Source: Bacillota bacterium
Lineage (GTDB): Bacteria; Bacillota_A; Clostridia; Christensenellales; Aristaeellaceae
Direction: 5' to 3'
Assembly (NCBI GenBank): GCA_023421735.1
Contig: JAEZSP010000037.1
Location: forward strand, 34,785 to 98,784
DNA: 64,000 nt
Of the stretch, positions 36,786 to 44,853 are shown piece by piece. The position numbers and the translations under genes are program-made. Position 1 is the first letter of the stretch. Every line of letters starts with the position of its first letter. Below the pieces are notes generated by a model. It was not told where the DNA came from. It ran no database searches and was given only the letters and a program-made list of their open reading frames with translations.

Positions 36786-37391
36786 ATGCGCGCAACGTAC
36801 TGGGGGCACAGCGGGTTTTCTGTGGAGACTGGGAACCTGACGCTGCTGTTCGATTACATCGGCGGCGGTTTTGCGCGGCCGGCGGGGAAATCCATCGCGT
36901 TTGTGAGTCACGAGCATCACGACCACGTGTCCGAGGAGGTCTATGCGCTTGCGGACGAGGTTGTGCGCGGCATGACGGAGGGCGAATGCCGGGAGATCTT
37001 CGGCGCAAAAATCCGTGCGTTCGGTTCGACGGACGAGGGCGTGAGCTTCCTCGTGCACAACGGGTCCGATCGTATCTTTCATGCGGGCGACCTCAACTTC
37101 TGGCATTGGCGGGCGGAATCCACAGAGGAGGAAGTCCGGGAGGCACTGGCGGGATATGAGCGCGTGCTCGGAACGCTCGCAGGAGAGAGGATCGACATCG
37201 CGTTTTTCCCGGTCGATCCCAGAATGGGCGACGGTTATGCCGAGGGCGCGGAGATGTTCCTCGATCGGATCAACCCCAAAATCCTTGTGCCCATGCATTT
37301 TTGGGATCATCCTGAGGCGGCGATTCAATTTGCCGCGCAACATGAGAACGTGCGCGCGATGACCGCGCCGGGCGAAACCATTTCAGTTTAG
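36786..37391 (+). CDS. MBL-fold metal-dependent hydrolase
   Basis: A 201-residue protein of the metallo-beta-lactamase fold. The metal motif is SHEHHDH (HxHxDH type) near residue 41-46; later ligands are the His in IFHAGDLNFWHW and the C-terminal PMHFWDHPE. These short UlaG-like MBL proteins hydrolyse lactones or phosphoesters; the substrate cannot be told. The ATG at 36786 follows GGAGGTGAACCGC; the frame is open 75 codons further upstream but that part overlaps the promoter. It is the first gene of an operon with a VOC protein and manA. Confidence 0.87.
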   Translation: MRATYWGHSGFSVETGNLTLLFDYIGGGFARPAGKSIAFVSHEHHDHVSEEVYALADEVVRGMTEGECREIFGAKIRAFGSTDEGVSFLVHNGSDRIFHAGDLNFWHWRAESTEEEVREALAGYERVLGTLAGERIDIAFFPVDPRMGDGYAEGAEMFLDRINPKILVPMHFWDHPEAAIQFAAQHENVRAMTAPGETISV

Positions 37392-37402
37392 GAGGCGGCC
37401 CC

Positions 37403-37771
37403 ATGCAGTTCATATTCAATCATACAAACCTGAATGTTTCCGACCTTGAGAAGAGCCTCGCGTTTTATAAAGAGGCGTTGGGCCTCGAACCCACGAAAAT
37501 CGCGGAAGGTCCGGACGGTGCGTTCAAACTCGCGTTTCTGTCGGACGGCGTGACCGGCTATCAGCTCGAACTTACATGGCTCAGAGATCACCCGCAGAAG
37601 TATGAGTTGGGCGAGAATGAGACGCATATCTGCTTCCGTGCGCCGGATTACGAGGCCGCGCGCAAAAAGCATGAGGAGATGGGTTGCGTCTGCTTCACAA
37701 ACGAAAAAATGGGCCTCTACTTCATCGAGGATCCGGATGGCTATTGGTTCGAAATCACTCCCGTTCGATGA
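37403..37771 (+). CDS. VOC-family protein (glyoxalase I-like)
   Basis: A 122-residue single-domain pair of beta-alpha-beta units. HTNLNVSDLEKSLAFYKEALGL is the first metal-binding strand (His), YQLELTW holds the Glu, and the second half has THICFRAPDYEA and GLYFIEDPDGYWFEI with the last His/Glu positions. The order H-E-H-E is that of lactoylglutathione lyase-type glyoxalases. It would detoxify methylglyoxal or act on a related adduct. It lies 11 bases after the MBL gene and 37 bases before manA, with GGAGG upstream. Confidence 0.88.
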   Translation: MQFIFNHTNLNVSDLEKSLAFYKEALGLEPTKIAEGPDGAFKLAFLSDGVTGYQLELTWLRDHPQKYELGENETHICFRAPDYEAARKKHEEMGCVCFTNEKMGLYFIEDPDGYWFEITPVR

Positions 37772-37808
37772 TACAACGCATTCTTACAAAAAGCAAGGAG
37801 GTTTTCCG

Positions 37809-38816
37809 ATGTACCCGCTCGTGATGGCTCCCTATTTCAGACATGGCTCCGAAACGCCTTGGGGCGGCACGATGCTCCGGGATCTCTTTCTGAAGGATGC
37901 ACCCCGGGATATCACCGGTGAGGCGCTCGAAGTGTCCGCGCTTAACGGACGGGAGAGCATGGTGCTCAATGGCCCGCACGCGGGAAAGACGTTCCCGGCG
38001 ATGATCCGGCTCTGGGGAAAGGATCTGGTCGGCGCATGCGAGGGCGAATTTCCGCTGCTCATTAAGCTACTTGACGCAAAGGAACTCTTAAGCGTGCAGG
38101 TACACCCGGGGGACGATTATGCGCTGAAAAACGAAGGCAAGCGCGGGAAGAGCGAGGCCTGGGTTGTTCTCAACTGTGAGGAAGGCGCCAAAATCGCCTA
38201 TGGGGTGAATCCGGGTGAGAAAGGCCTGCGTGCCCGCGTCGAGGCGGGTGAGATCGAGGATTGTCTCAACTGGGTGCCCGTGCGTCCGGGCGACGTTTTC
38301 TATATTCCCGCCGGAACGGTGCACGCTTTGGGCGGCGGCATTCAGTGCTACGAAGTGCAGCAGTCGAGCGATGTCACCTACCGTTTCTGGGACTGGGGCC
38401 GCGTCGGCAAGGACGGAAAGCCGCGGGAATTGCATACCGAAAAGGCGCTCGACGTGAGCCGCGTCGGCAAGATATTGCCCAAGTGCGAGGGCGCAACCGT
38501 TCTTTGCAAGGGCGGAAGCCGCACCTATTATATCGCCGACGCGCATTTTGAACTCTGCCGCCTGAACATCTCCGGTGAGATGCCCCTTGAACCCGGTCGG
38601 GTTCAGATGATTACCACCCTAGGCCCCTGCAAAATCACTTGGCCCGAGGGCGAACTTGAACCCGCACCGTTTACCACCGTCGTCATCCCGGCTGCACTCG
38701 AAGAAGTTCGAATCTGCGGCGACCTCAAGGCGCTCCTGTCCGCGCCCGCCGACCGCGAGGCGCTTCGGGTCGAACTTGGGTATCGCGCGGATGATGTGGC
38801 TGGCCTCGCGGAGTAA
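37809..38816 (+). CDS. manA: Mannose-6-phosphate isomerase, class I
   Basis: A 335-residue cupin enzyme converting mannose-6-phosphate and fructose-6-phosphate. Zinc-site motifs: LLSVQVHPGDDYA (His ligands), KSEAWVVL (Glu), and the C-terminal YIPAGTVHALGGGIQCYEVQQSSDVTYRFWDW (His). Length fits the short type I enzymes of Firmicutes. The ATG at 37809 follows AAGGAGG. It is the last gene of its operon and is closed by a terminator at 38853. It links hexose catabolism to GDP-mannose supply. Confidence 0.94.
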   Translation: MYPLVMAPYFRHGSETPWGGTMLRDLFLKDAPRDITGEALEVSALNGRESMVLNGPHAGKTFPAMIRLWGKDLVGACEGEFPLLIKLLDAKELLSVQVHPGDDYALKNEGKRGKSEAWVVLNCEEGAKIAYGVNPGEKGLRARVEAGEIEDCLNWVPVRPGDVFYIPAGTVHALGGGIQCYEVQQSSDVTYRFWDWGRVGKDGKPRELHTEKALDVSRVGKILPKCEGATVLCKGGSRTYYIADAHFELCRLNISGEMPLEPGRVQMITTLGPCKITWPEGELEPAPFTTVVIPAALEEVRICGDLKALLSAPADREALRVELGYRADDVAGLAE

Positions 38817-38852
38817 TTCGGACGTTTTTCATTTGCATGCTTTGTATTTTCC

Positions 38853-38890
38853 GATCGCGCGGGATTCAATCCCGGGCGATCAATCTTTTT
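38853..38890 (+). terminator. Terminator after manA
   Basis: A 13-pair stem with one G-G mismatch (GATCGCGCGGGAT / ATCCCGGGCGATC, loop TCA), followed by AATCTTTTTT. Confidence 0.85.
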
Positions 38891-38941
38891 TGGCGTGCGG
38901 GTTCTCGAATTGTAAAGTTTCGAATCTCTCCATTAAACCTA

Positions 38942-38970
38942 TTTACTACATGGGAATAGTATGGTATGAT
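38942..38970 (+). promoter_or_regulatory. Promoter of the metY leader
   Basis: TTTACT (38942) and TATGAT (38965), 17-base spacer. The transcript would start near 38977, about 26 bases before the leader ORF. Confidence 0.6.
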
Positions 38971-39002
38971 TTCCCCATCAGGTGACGACAGGAGGGATCG
39001 CG

Positions 39003-39077
39003 ATGGAACGCAAGACGATGCGAATGCGGAAAAACCCGGATCGGTCGATCGGGGTCTGCGTCCGTGTGGGTTTTTGA
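39003..39077 (+). CDS. 24-codon leader peptide before metY
   Basis: A short ORF with a strong ribosome site (ACAGGAGGGATCGCG before ATG). The peptide starts MERKTMRMRKN, contains three Met in its first eight residues, and ends GVCVRVGF with a single Cys at position 19. Its second half lies within RNA segments that pair with the downstream terminator (see the attenuator entry). Position, size and content fit a leader peptide whose translation senses a sulfur amino acid. It is too short for homology arguments, and it could alternatively be a small stand-alone protein. Confidence 0.6.
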   Translation: MERKTMRMRKNPDRSIGVCVRVGF

Positions 39078-39129
39078 CGCACCCGCCTGTGTGACGATCC
39101 GGGAGATCATTCTCTCGGGTCGTTTTTTT
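39035..39129 (+). promoter_or_regulatory. Transcription attenuator with alternative pairings before metY
   Basis: The terminator is a 12-pair stem CGATCCGGGAGA-TCAT-TCTCTCGGGTCG (39095-39122, two G-U pairs) with seven Ts. Its 5' arm CGATCCGGG is exactly complementary to CCCGGATCG at 39035-39043 inside the leader ORF, giving a competing 9-pair antiterminator. That same ORF segment can instead pair with CGATCGGGGT (39046-39055). A further six-pair helix TGCGTC (39057) / GACGCA (39075) is possible. This is the classical layout of a translation-coupled attenuator. Confidence 0.75.
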
Positions 39130-39151
39130 GATGAAAGAGGAGGCATGAACC

Positions 39152-40429
39152 ATGGGAAAGTACAGATTTGAGACCATACAGGTGCATGCGGGGCAGGAGA
39201 TCCCCGACCCGGCGACCGACGCGCGCGCGGTGCCGATCTACGCCACCACATCTTACGTCTTCAAGGACTCTGCACAGGCGGCGGGCCGCTTTGGGCTGAC
39301 CGAGGGCGGAAACATCTATACGCGCCTCATGAATCCCACGAGCTCGGTCTTCGAAACGCGCATTGCGGCGCTTGAAGGCGGTGCGGCGGCGCTTGCAACC
39401 GCGTCGGGTTCGGCGGCCATTACCTATGCGGTTCAGAACATCGCGGTGGCGGGCGACCACATCGTCTCGGCGTCGAACCTCTACGGTGGAACGCTCAATC
39501 TTTTTTCGAACACGCTGCGCGAGCAGGGGCTGTCCGTCACATTCGTCGCCCCGCACGATCTGGCGGGCTTCGAGGCGGCGATCCGGGATAACACGAAGCT
39601 CATATATGCCGAAACGCTGGGCAACCCCAATTCCAACGTGATCGATCTCGACGCGCTGTCTGAAATCGCGCACAGGCACGGCATTCCGCTGATCGTCGAT
39701 TCGACCTTTGCGACGCCGTATCTGTTGCGGCCCATTGAGCATGGCGCGGACATTGTCGTTCACTCGGCGACCAAGTTCATCGGCGGACACGGCACTGTGA
39801 TGGGCGGCGTGATCGTCGACGCGGGCAAGTTCGACTGGGCGAACGGCAAGTTTCCCGGGCTTTCGACGCCGAATCCCTCCTATCACGGCGTGGTATTTAC
39901 AGAGGCGGTTGGAAATCTCGCCTATATCATCAAGGCGCGCACGACCCTGATGCGCGATCAGGGCGGGGCGATCTCGCCGTTCAATTCGTTCCTCTTGCTG
40001 CAGGGACTTGAGACGCTGTCTCTGCGCGTGGAGCGGCATGTCGAAAATGCGCTGAAGGTGATCGAATTTCTGAAAAACCACCCGAAGGTCGCGCGCGTGA
40101 ATCATCCCTCCCTCGCCACTGGGCGGGAAAAGGAGATTTATGACGCATATTTCCCCAACGGCGCGGCGTCGATCTTCACGTTTGAGATCAAGGGCGGCGC
40201 AGACGAGGCGCGCAAATTCGCGGAATCGCTGAAGCTTTTTTCCCTGCTTGCCAACGTCGCGGATGTGAAATCACTCGTCATCCATCCGGCCTCGACCACA
40301 CATTCGCAGCTTTCCGAGGAAGAACTGCTCAAAAGCGGCATACGCCCGAACACCGTCCGGCTCTCCGTTGGCACCGAGCACATCGACGATATCCTTGCGG
40401 ATCTCGCGCAGGGCTTCGATGTCATCTGA
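39152..40429 (+). CDS. metY: O-acetylhomoserine sulfhydrylase (Cys/Met metabolism PLP enzyme)
   Basis: A 425-residue PLP enzyme making homocysteine from O-acetylhomoserine and sulfide. It starts [32 protein letters not shown] and has [22 protein letters not shown], the PLP lysine in [17 protein letters not shown], and the late NPSYHG and [10 protein letters not shown] motifs. The length (about 425-430) fits MetY/MET17 rather than the shorter MetB/MetC. AGGAGG precedes the ATG at 39152. It is controlled by the upstream leader-peptide attenuator and seems to be a single-gene unit. Confidence 0.95.
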   Translation: MGKYRFETIQVHAGQEIPDPATDARAVPIYATTSYVFKDSAQAAGRFGLTEGGNIYTRLMNPTSSVFETRIAALEGGAAALATASGSAAITYAVQNIAVAGDHIVSASNLYGGTLNLFSNTLREQGLSVTFVAPHDLAGFEAAIRDNTKLIYAETLGNPNSNVIDLDALSEIAHRHGIPLIVDSTFATPYLLRPIEHGADIVVHSATKFIGGHGTVMGGVIVDAGKFDWANGKFPGLSTPNPSYHGVVFTEAVGNLAYIIKARTTLMRDQGGAISPFNSFLLLQGLETLSLRVERHVENALKVIEFLKNHPKVARVNHPSLATGREKEIYDAYFPNGAASIFTFEIKGGADEARKFAESLKLFSLLANVADVKSLVIHPASTTHSQLSEEELLKSGIRPNTVRLSVGTEHIDDILADLAQGFDVI

Positions 40430-40456
40430 TGAGATTGTTAACTTTTGGGTGTTTGC

Positions 40457-40486
40457 TTGACGCGCGGCGCGGACGCGTGATACAAT
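40457..40486 (+). promoter_or_regulatory. Sigma-A promoter of the Trp T-box operon
   Basis: TTGACG (40457) and TACAAT (40481), 18-base spacer, followed directly by the T-box. Confidence 0.8.
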
Positions 40487-40492
40487 CTGCGC

Positions 40493-40769
40493 AACAATAA
40501 ATCATAAACCTGTGAATGAGAAGAGTACCCGGTCAGGGTCGCGTCAAGAGAATCGCGAATGGTGGGATCGCGGTCGCGGACGGATCGGCGAATGGGCTCA
40601 CGAGGGCAAACCGAAAGCGTGCGAGTAGGGGAGACGGGTTCCGACCGTGACATCGGAGGGCGCATGATGGTGCGCCGCTGAGTGCATCCGCGTCGGGCGG
40701 GTGAATGTGGGTGGTACCGCAGAGGTTCATACAGCCTTTGTCCCTGTTGAGGGGCAAGGGCTGTTTTTT
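40493..40769 (+). promoter_or_regulatory. T-box riboswitch, Trp (UGG) specifier
   Basis: Stem I begins GAATGAGAAGAGTACCC (AGTA S-turn). The specifier loop reads GGCGAATGGGCTC: GAA-UGG-G puts the codon UGG (Trp) at 40593-40595. The T-box sequence GTGGGTGGTACCGCAG lies at 40707-40722. The terminator is a 14-pair stem ACAGCCTTTGTCCC / GGGGCAAGGGCTGT (40731-40764) followed by Ts. The specifier agrees with the product of the next gene, a TrpP-like S component. Confidence 0.95.
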
Positions 40770-40795
40770 GATACCGCGCGGAGGGAGCGATTCGC

Positions 40796-40822
40796 ATGGG
40801 GCACAGGCGATGGCGAAGCTGA
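40796..40822 (+). other. Possible 8-codon leader ORF containing Trp
   Basis: ATG at 40796 behind GGAGGG encodes MGHRRWRS and stops. It lies between the T-box terminator and the transporter gene. One of its eight codons is Trp. It could be chance. Confidence 0.25.
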
Positions 40823-40866
40823 TCGGGGGTTCCGGCAGATACAATTATGAAAAGGAGATCTGAAAG

Positions 40867-41424
40867 ATGGAAGGCATGAAGCGCGAAGTCAAGGTTGAAC
40901 AGAAAAAGGGCATGGGCATTCAGGACATCATTCTGGTGGCGGTTTTGCTTGCGGCGGGCGCGGTTTTGAAGCTGACGATTGGAACGTTTGTCAACATTGC
41001 CGGCATGAAGCCCAACTTCATCATCGCCATGTACTGTCTGGCGATTTACCTCATTAAGCCTCGCCTCTACGAGTCGATCATCATCGGCCTCATCGCTGGC
41101 GCGGTTTGTCAGATTCTGCCCGGCACGCCGTATCTCAATTTCGCTTCCGAATTCGTCGGCGCGACGGCAATGGGCATTCTCATCTACATTCCCATGAACA
41201 TCAAAAAGTTCTCGCTGACCGCGAGCATTGGCACCTTTATCTCCACAACGCTCTCCGGCGCGACGTTCGTTGTCTGCCTCTTCCTGTTCCTGCATGCGGA
41301 TCCGGCTTCGTTGGCGGCGTTCATCCCGATCGTTCTGTTCACCGCGCTGTTCAACACCTTGATCGTACAGGCGCTGGCGTTCCCGCTCGAGCGGATCTAC
41401 AAAAAGGGTGCGGCAAAGGCATGA
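40867..41424 (+). CDS. trpP: ECF transporter S component, tryptophan type (TrpP-like)
   Basis: A 185-residue protein with about five to six membrane helices. After a basic N-terminus come IILVAVLLAAGAVLKLTIG, GMKPNFIIAMYCLAIYLIKP (the GMKP-aromatic motif of TrpP-type S components) and further helices to residue 175. It binds tryptophan outside and hands it to the ECF module. The Trp T-box upstream supports the substrate independently. AAAGGAG precedes the ATG. Its stop overlaps the start of the first ATPase gene (ATGA), so all four transporter genes are coupled. Confidence 0.88.
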   Translation: MEGMKREVKVEQKKGMGIQDIILVAVLLAAGAVLKLTIGTFVNIAGMKPNFIIAMYCLAIYLIKPRLYESIIIGLIAGAVCQILPGTPYLNFASEFVGATAMGILIYIPMNIKKFSLTASIGTFISTTLSGATFVVCLFLFLHADPASLAAFIPIVLFTALFNTLIVQALAFPLERIYKKGAAKA

Positions 41425-42269
41425 TCGAACTCAAGAGCCTTTCCTTCCAGTATGCCGGGGGCGAGAAATTCGCCCTCTCCGGCATCGATCTGACGATTGC
41501 GGACGGCGATTTTGTAGGCGTCACGGGGCCGAGCGGCGCGGGAAAGACGACGCTGACCCACGTCATCTCCGGCGCGGTGCCCCATCACTACCGGGGCGAT
41601 TTCTACGGCGCGGCGCTGATCGACGGCGCGGACACGGTCGACAGTTCGCCCGAGAAACTATCCCGCAAGGTCGGGAGCGTGTTTCAGGACGTGGAGGCGC
41701 AGCTCGTGACCGCGACCGTGGAGGAGGAAATCCTCTTCGGGCTTCTCAACTATGGCATGAAGGGCGCGACAATCGAAAAGCGGCTGGTGAACGCGCTCGA
41801 GCGCGTGGGCATCGCAAATCTGCGGGAACGGCGGATCGAAAGCCTCTCGGGCGGACAGAAACAGAAGGTTGCGATCGCCGCGACGCTCGCGCTTTCGCCC
41901 CAAATCCTCGTGCTCGACGAGCCGACGGGCGAACTCGATCCGCAGTCGAGCCGGGAAATCTTTGAAATCCTCAAAGAACTCAACGAGCATGAAAACGTGA
42001 CCGTGGTGGTGGTCGAGCAGAAGATCATGCTGCTATCCGCCTACTGCAAAAAACTCGCCGTGCTGGACGGCGGAAAACTCGCCCGGTTTGCGCCGGTGCG
42101 CGAGGCGCTTTCGGATCCGGAGGAACTGACCAAAATTGGCGTGCACGTGCCGCGCATCGTAAGCCTTGCCGGCGAATTGGCGCGGCGCGGGCTGTATGCG
42201 GGCGACGCGCCCGTCGATATTCGCGAGGCGGCGGAAATGACGTCCGCTGCGCGAGGGGGAGAACAATGA
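41421..42269 (+). CDS. ecfA1: ECF transporter ATPase A1
   Basis: A 282-residue ABC ATPase. Walker A GVTGPSGAGKTTLTHVISG, Q-loop VFQDVEAQLVTATVEEEILFG, signature ESLSGGQKQKVAIAATL, Walker B ILVLDEPTGELDP, H-loop position VVVVEQ. The EQK in place of a His at the switch is notable: a typical ECF ATPase has a His after the D-loop strand (as VTHD). The start ATG at 41421 overlaps the S-component stop, and the end overlaps the next start, both by four bases. It powers uptake with EcfA2 and EcfT. Confidence 0.92.
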   Translation: MIELKSLSFQYAGGEKFALSGIDLTIADGDFVGVTGPSGAGKTTLTHVISGAVPHHYRGDFYGAALIDGADTVDSSPEKLSRKVGSVFQDVEAQLVTATVEEEILFGLLNYGMKGATIEKRLVNALERVGIANLRERRIESLSGGQKQKVAIAATLALSPQILVLDEPTGELDPQSSREIFEILKELNEHENVTVVVVEQKIMLLSAYCKKLAVLDGGKLARFAPVREALSDPEELTKIGVHVPRIVSLAGELARRGLYAGDAPVDIREAAEMTSAARGGEQ

Positions 42270-43072
42270 TCGAACTGCGTGATGTCAAATTCGGCTATGG
42301 AAGCGGCATGGCTGCCGTGGACGGCGTCAATTTAAAAATCGAGGACGGCGAATTCGTCGCGATCATCGGCTCAAACGGCGCGGGAAAGAGCACCGTTTCG
42401 CGGCTGATTCGCGGACTGTTAAAGCCGGAGGCCGGAAGCGTGCTGGTCGACGGTGCGGATACCAAAGATATGCGTGCGAGCGCGCTCGCGGGGAAGATGG
42501 GCTTTTTATTCCAGAACCCCGACAGGCAGATCTGTAAAAACACGGTCATGGAGGAGCTTCTGTTCACGCTCGCGTGCGCCAAGGTTGAAAAAGAGGCGCG
42601 CGCGTCGCTTGCGGAGGAAATGATTGAAACATTCGGCATCCCCGCGGATGCCGACCCGACCGCACTCTCCCGGGGTGAGCGCCAGCGCGTGGCGCTGATG
42701 TCAACGTTCGTGTCGCGTCCCGCGACGCTCATTCTCGACGAGCCGACGACCGGGCTTGATTACCGCGAATGCGCGCTGATCATGGACGCAATCGCCGAAA
42801 AAAACCGCGCGGGGACGACGGTCGTCATGGTCTGTCATGACATGGAGGTCGTACTCGATTACGCAAAGCGCGCGATCGTCATGGACCGCGGAAAAATCGT
42901 CGGGGATGGCGCGCCTGCGGAGGTTTTTTACGCGCTTCCGCGCGCGGCGCGCATATTGCCGCCGCAGATCATCGAGCTTTCCCTCGCGCTGAACCGCGTC
43001 TTAGGAGACGTTTCGACGGTCGATGAAATGGCGGACGCCATCGAGGCGCGCAGGGGGAGGGAGACGGCATGA
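42266..43072 (+). CDS. ecfA2: ECF transporter ATPase A2
   Basis: A 268-residue ABC ATPase. Walker A IIGSNGAGKSTVSRLIRG, Q-loop LFQNPDRQICKNTVMEELLF, signature TALSRGERQRVALMSTF (LSRGE replaces LSGGQ), Walker B LILDEPTTGLDY, and the switch His in VMVCHDMEVV. It is thus the half with a normal catalytic His while A1 lacks one, so the two composite ATP sites are probably unequal. Coupled by ATGA overlaps to both neighbours. Confidence 0.92.
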   Translation: MIELRDVKFGYGSGMAAVDGVNLKIEDGEFVAIIGSNGAGKSTVSRLIRGLLKPEAGSVLVDGADTKDMRASALAGKMGFLFQNPDRQICKNTVMEELLFTLACAKVEKEARASLAEEMIETFGIPADADPTALSRGERQRVALMSTFVSRPATLILDEPTTGLDYRECALIMDAIAEKNRAGTTVVMVCHDMEVVLDYAKRAIVMDRGKIVGDGAPAEVFYALPRAARILPPQIIELSLALNRVLGDVSTVDEMADAIEARRGRETA

Positions 43073-43824
43073 CGGGTCTTTTGAACTATGTTCCGGGGGC
43101 GTCGCTCGTCCATAGGTTGGACGCGCGCACGAAGCTGATTCTGCCGGTCACGATCGCCATCGCCTGCTTTGCGGCGCACGGATACGCGATGCTTTTTGCC
43201 ATCGTCGCCGTGGACGTGCTGCTTGGCGTGCTCGGTGGGCTGACCAGGCAGACGCTGAACCTGCTGAAAGGACTTCTTAAAGTATCGGCATTCATATTTA
43301 TATTGCAGGTGCTGTTCATTCGGCGGGGGACGCCGGTCTTTACAATCGGGATTGCCGTTACCGACGTCGGACTCGACACCGCCGTGAAGGTGGTTCTGCG
43401 GCTGATTGGCGCGACGATGCCGCTTGCGACGCTCCTCTCGCTGACCAAAATGAGCGATCTCACGACCGCGATGGTTTCCAAGTGGCACGTGCCCTACAAA
43501 TATGCGTTTGCGGTTACCTCCGCCATTCGGTTTGTGCCGGGCTTCATGCGCGACATGCAGGATATCATGGAGGCGCAGACCGCGCGCGGCGTCGAGATGG
43601 ACACCAAAAATCCGCTGAAAAAGCTCGCGCTCGTGTTGCCGCTGTGCGCACCGCTTCTCATTACCTCCGTCAAGCGGATCGATTCGGTTGCGCTCGCCGC
43701 CGAAATGCGCGGGTTCAACCTGCGGCCCAGGGATGCCGGCGGCGAGGGAATGAAAATGAGCGCGACGGATTTCGCCGTGCTCGCATGCGGCGCTTTGCTG
43801 ATCGCCGCGGCGTTTGTTGCGTGA
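43069..43824 (+). CDS. ecfT: ECF transporter transmembrane component
   Basis: A 251-residue membrane protein of the EcfT family. Helices near 20-50, 55-80, 100-125 and 230-250 frame the cytoplasmic coupling helices. SLVHRLDARTKLI is the conserved N-terminal signature, and the two Ala-Arg-Gly-like coupling motifs appear as EAQTARGVEMD and AAEMRGFNLRPR. It joins the S component to the ATPases. It ends the operon, with a strong bidirectional terminator after it. Having its own A, A and T genes makes this a dedicated (group I) system. Confidence 0.92.
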   Translation: MTGLLNYVPGASLVHRLDARTKLILPVTIAIACFAAHGYAMLFAIVAVDVLLGVLGGLTRQTLNLLKGLLKVSAFIFILQVLFIRRGTPVFTIGIAVTDVGLDTAVKVVLRLIGATMPLATLLSLTKMSDLTTAMVSKWHVPYKYAFAVTSAIRFVPGFMRDMQDIMEAQTARGVEMDTKNPLKKLALVLPLCAPLLITSVKRIDSVALAAEMRGFNLRPRDAGGEGMKMSATDFAVLACGALLIAAAFVA

Positions 43825-43834
43825 TATAGTGACA

Positions 43835-43873
43835 AAAAAATCACCTGCCGCTTGAGAAGGCAGGTGATTTTTT
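43835..43873. terminator. Bidirectional terminator between ecfT and DUF975 gene
   Basis: AAAAAATCACCTGCC and GGCAGGTGATTTTTT form a perfect 15-pair inverted repeat with a 9-base loop. T-runs on both strands serve the two convergent genes. Confidence 0.93.
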
Positions 43874-44451
43874 CATCGGATTGACTCGTAGAACTGGGTG
43901 TGGGCCTGTTGCATGTAGGGAGCCAGCCACAGGGTACCCAATCCGAACGTAAGGGGCATCAGCAGGATCCATCCGAGAAAGCTCAGATCGAGCACAAACA
44001 GATTCATCCGTTTGCCCTTCATGAGTCGCTCGCTTTCCGCGAGGCACTGACGCCAAGTGAAGGAAGGATGATCGTTTTTTATGTAATAGATCATCGAATA
44101 CGAGTACGCCTTCACGATGCCGGGGATGAGGAACAGCAGCGACCATAGGAAAATCTTGAGCATCGAGACAAGCCCGAGCAGGAGATTTTCCACATAGCCG
44201 ACCACAAAGCCTTTGATGCAGTCTGCGATGTCCACCTCGCCGCGCCCGCGCGCGAGCTTGAGCATGATGGAGGCAAAGCCAACGGACAATGCGCCGAAGA
44301 CGAGGATCGGGCCAATGACCACCGAACCGGATACACCCATCACCGCCATGACAATCACGTTTGCAAGAAGCGCCATCAGCCAGATGTTTCCAAAGATGTG
44401 CCCGCCGAGCGCCGCGCGTGCCCGCTGCCGATATTCAAAACTGGGAAGCAT
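43873..44451 (-). CDS. DUF975 family integral membrane protein
   Basis: A 192-residue protein with about four to five membrane helices. It begins with a YRQRARAALGGHIFGNIWLMAL segment typical of DUF975. A helix with SLLFLIPGIVKAYSYSMIYYIKND and the motif CLAESERLMKGKR follow, both hallmarks of this family. Its function is unknown. It has its own consensus promoter at 44475-44503 and a terminator at its end. Confidence 0.87.
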   Translation of the reverse strand: MLPSFEYRQRARAALGGHIFGNIWLMALLANVIVMAVMGVSGSVVIGPILVFGALSVGFASIMLKLARGRGEVDIADCIKGFVVGYVENLLLGLVSMLKIFLWSLLFLIPGIVKAYSYSMIYYIKNDHPSFTWRQCLAESERLMKGKRMNLFVLDLSFLGWILLMPLTFGLGTLWLAPYMQQAHTQFYESIR

Positions 44452-44474
44452 AGAGATCCCTACCTTTCGGAATC

Positions 44475-44530
44475 ATTATAACAACACAAGACGCATCTGT
44501 CAATAGAATTCAACCGCGGATAGAATTCTA
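44475..44530 (-). promoter_or_regulatory. Consensus promoter of the DUF975 gene with an adjacent dyad
   Basis: On the minus strand, TTGACA (44498-44503) and TATAAT (44475-44480) are 17 bases apart. Directly upstream is the perfect inverted repeat TAGAATTC-N11-GAATTCTA (44504-44530), touching the -35 box: a candidate operator. Confidence 0.8.
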
Positions 44531-44541
44531 ATCATTGCGTA

Positions 44542-44853
44542 TTATTTGAACTTGATGGCGGTTCCGTATGCGAGGATTTCCGCCGCGCCGGACATGACGG
44601 AGGAGGAGGCATAGCGCACGCCGACGATGGCGTCTGCGCCGAGCCGGTCGGCTTCTGCGACCATGCGCTCGGTGGCGATGTCGCGGGCGGCGTTCATCAT
44701 CTGGGTATAGGCCTTGAGTTCGCCGCCGACGATGGTCTTGAGTCCTTGCGTAATGTCGCGGCCGATGTTTCTTGTCTGGATGGTGGAGCCGCGCACGAGG
44801 CCCAGCATTTCGATCTCGCGCCCGGCAACGGATTCTGTGCTGACGAGGAACAT
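44542..44853 (-). CDS. YbjQ family (UPF0145) protein
   Basis: A 103-residue protein with the complete YbjQ pattern: VAGREIEMLGLVRGSTIQTRNIGRDI, then YTQMMNAARDIATERMVAEADRLGADAIVGVRY. The family forms a small pentameric beta-barrel-like fold and has no settled function; a metal-binding role has been proposed. The ATG overlaps the stop of the FucU gene by one base (TAATG), so it is coupled to it. Confidence 0.93.
   Translation of the reverse strand: MFLVSTESVAGREIEMLGLVRGSTIQTRNIGRDITQGLKTIVGGELKAYTQMMNAARDIATERMVAEADRLGADAIVGVRYASSSVMSGAAEILAYGTAIKFK

Noticed and set aside
38891..39151. SAM (S-box) riboswitch before metY
   Set aside because: None of the conserved S-box blocks is seen; the leader ORF with competing hairpins explains the region better.
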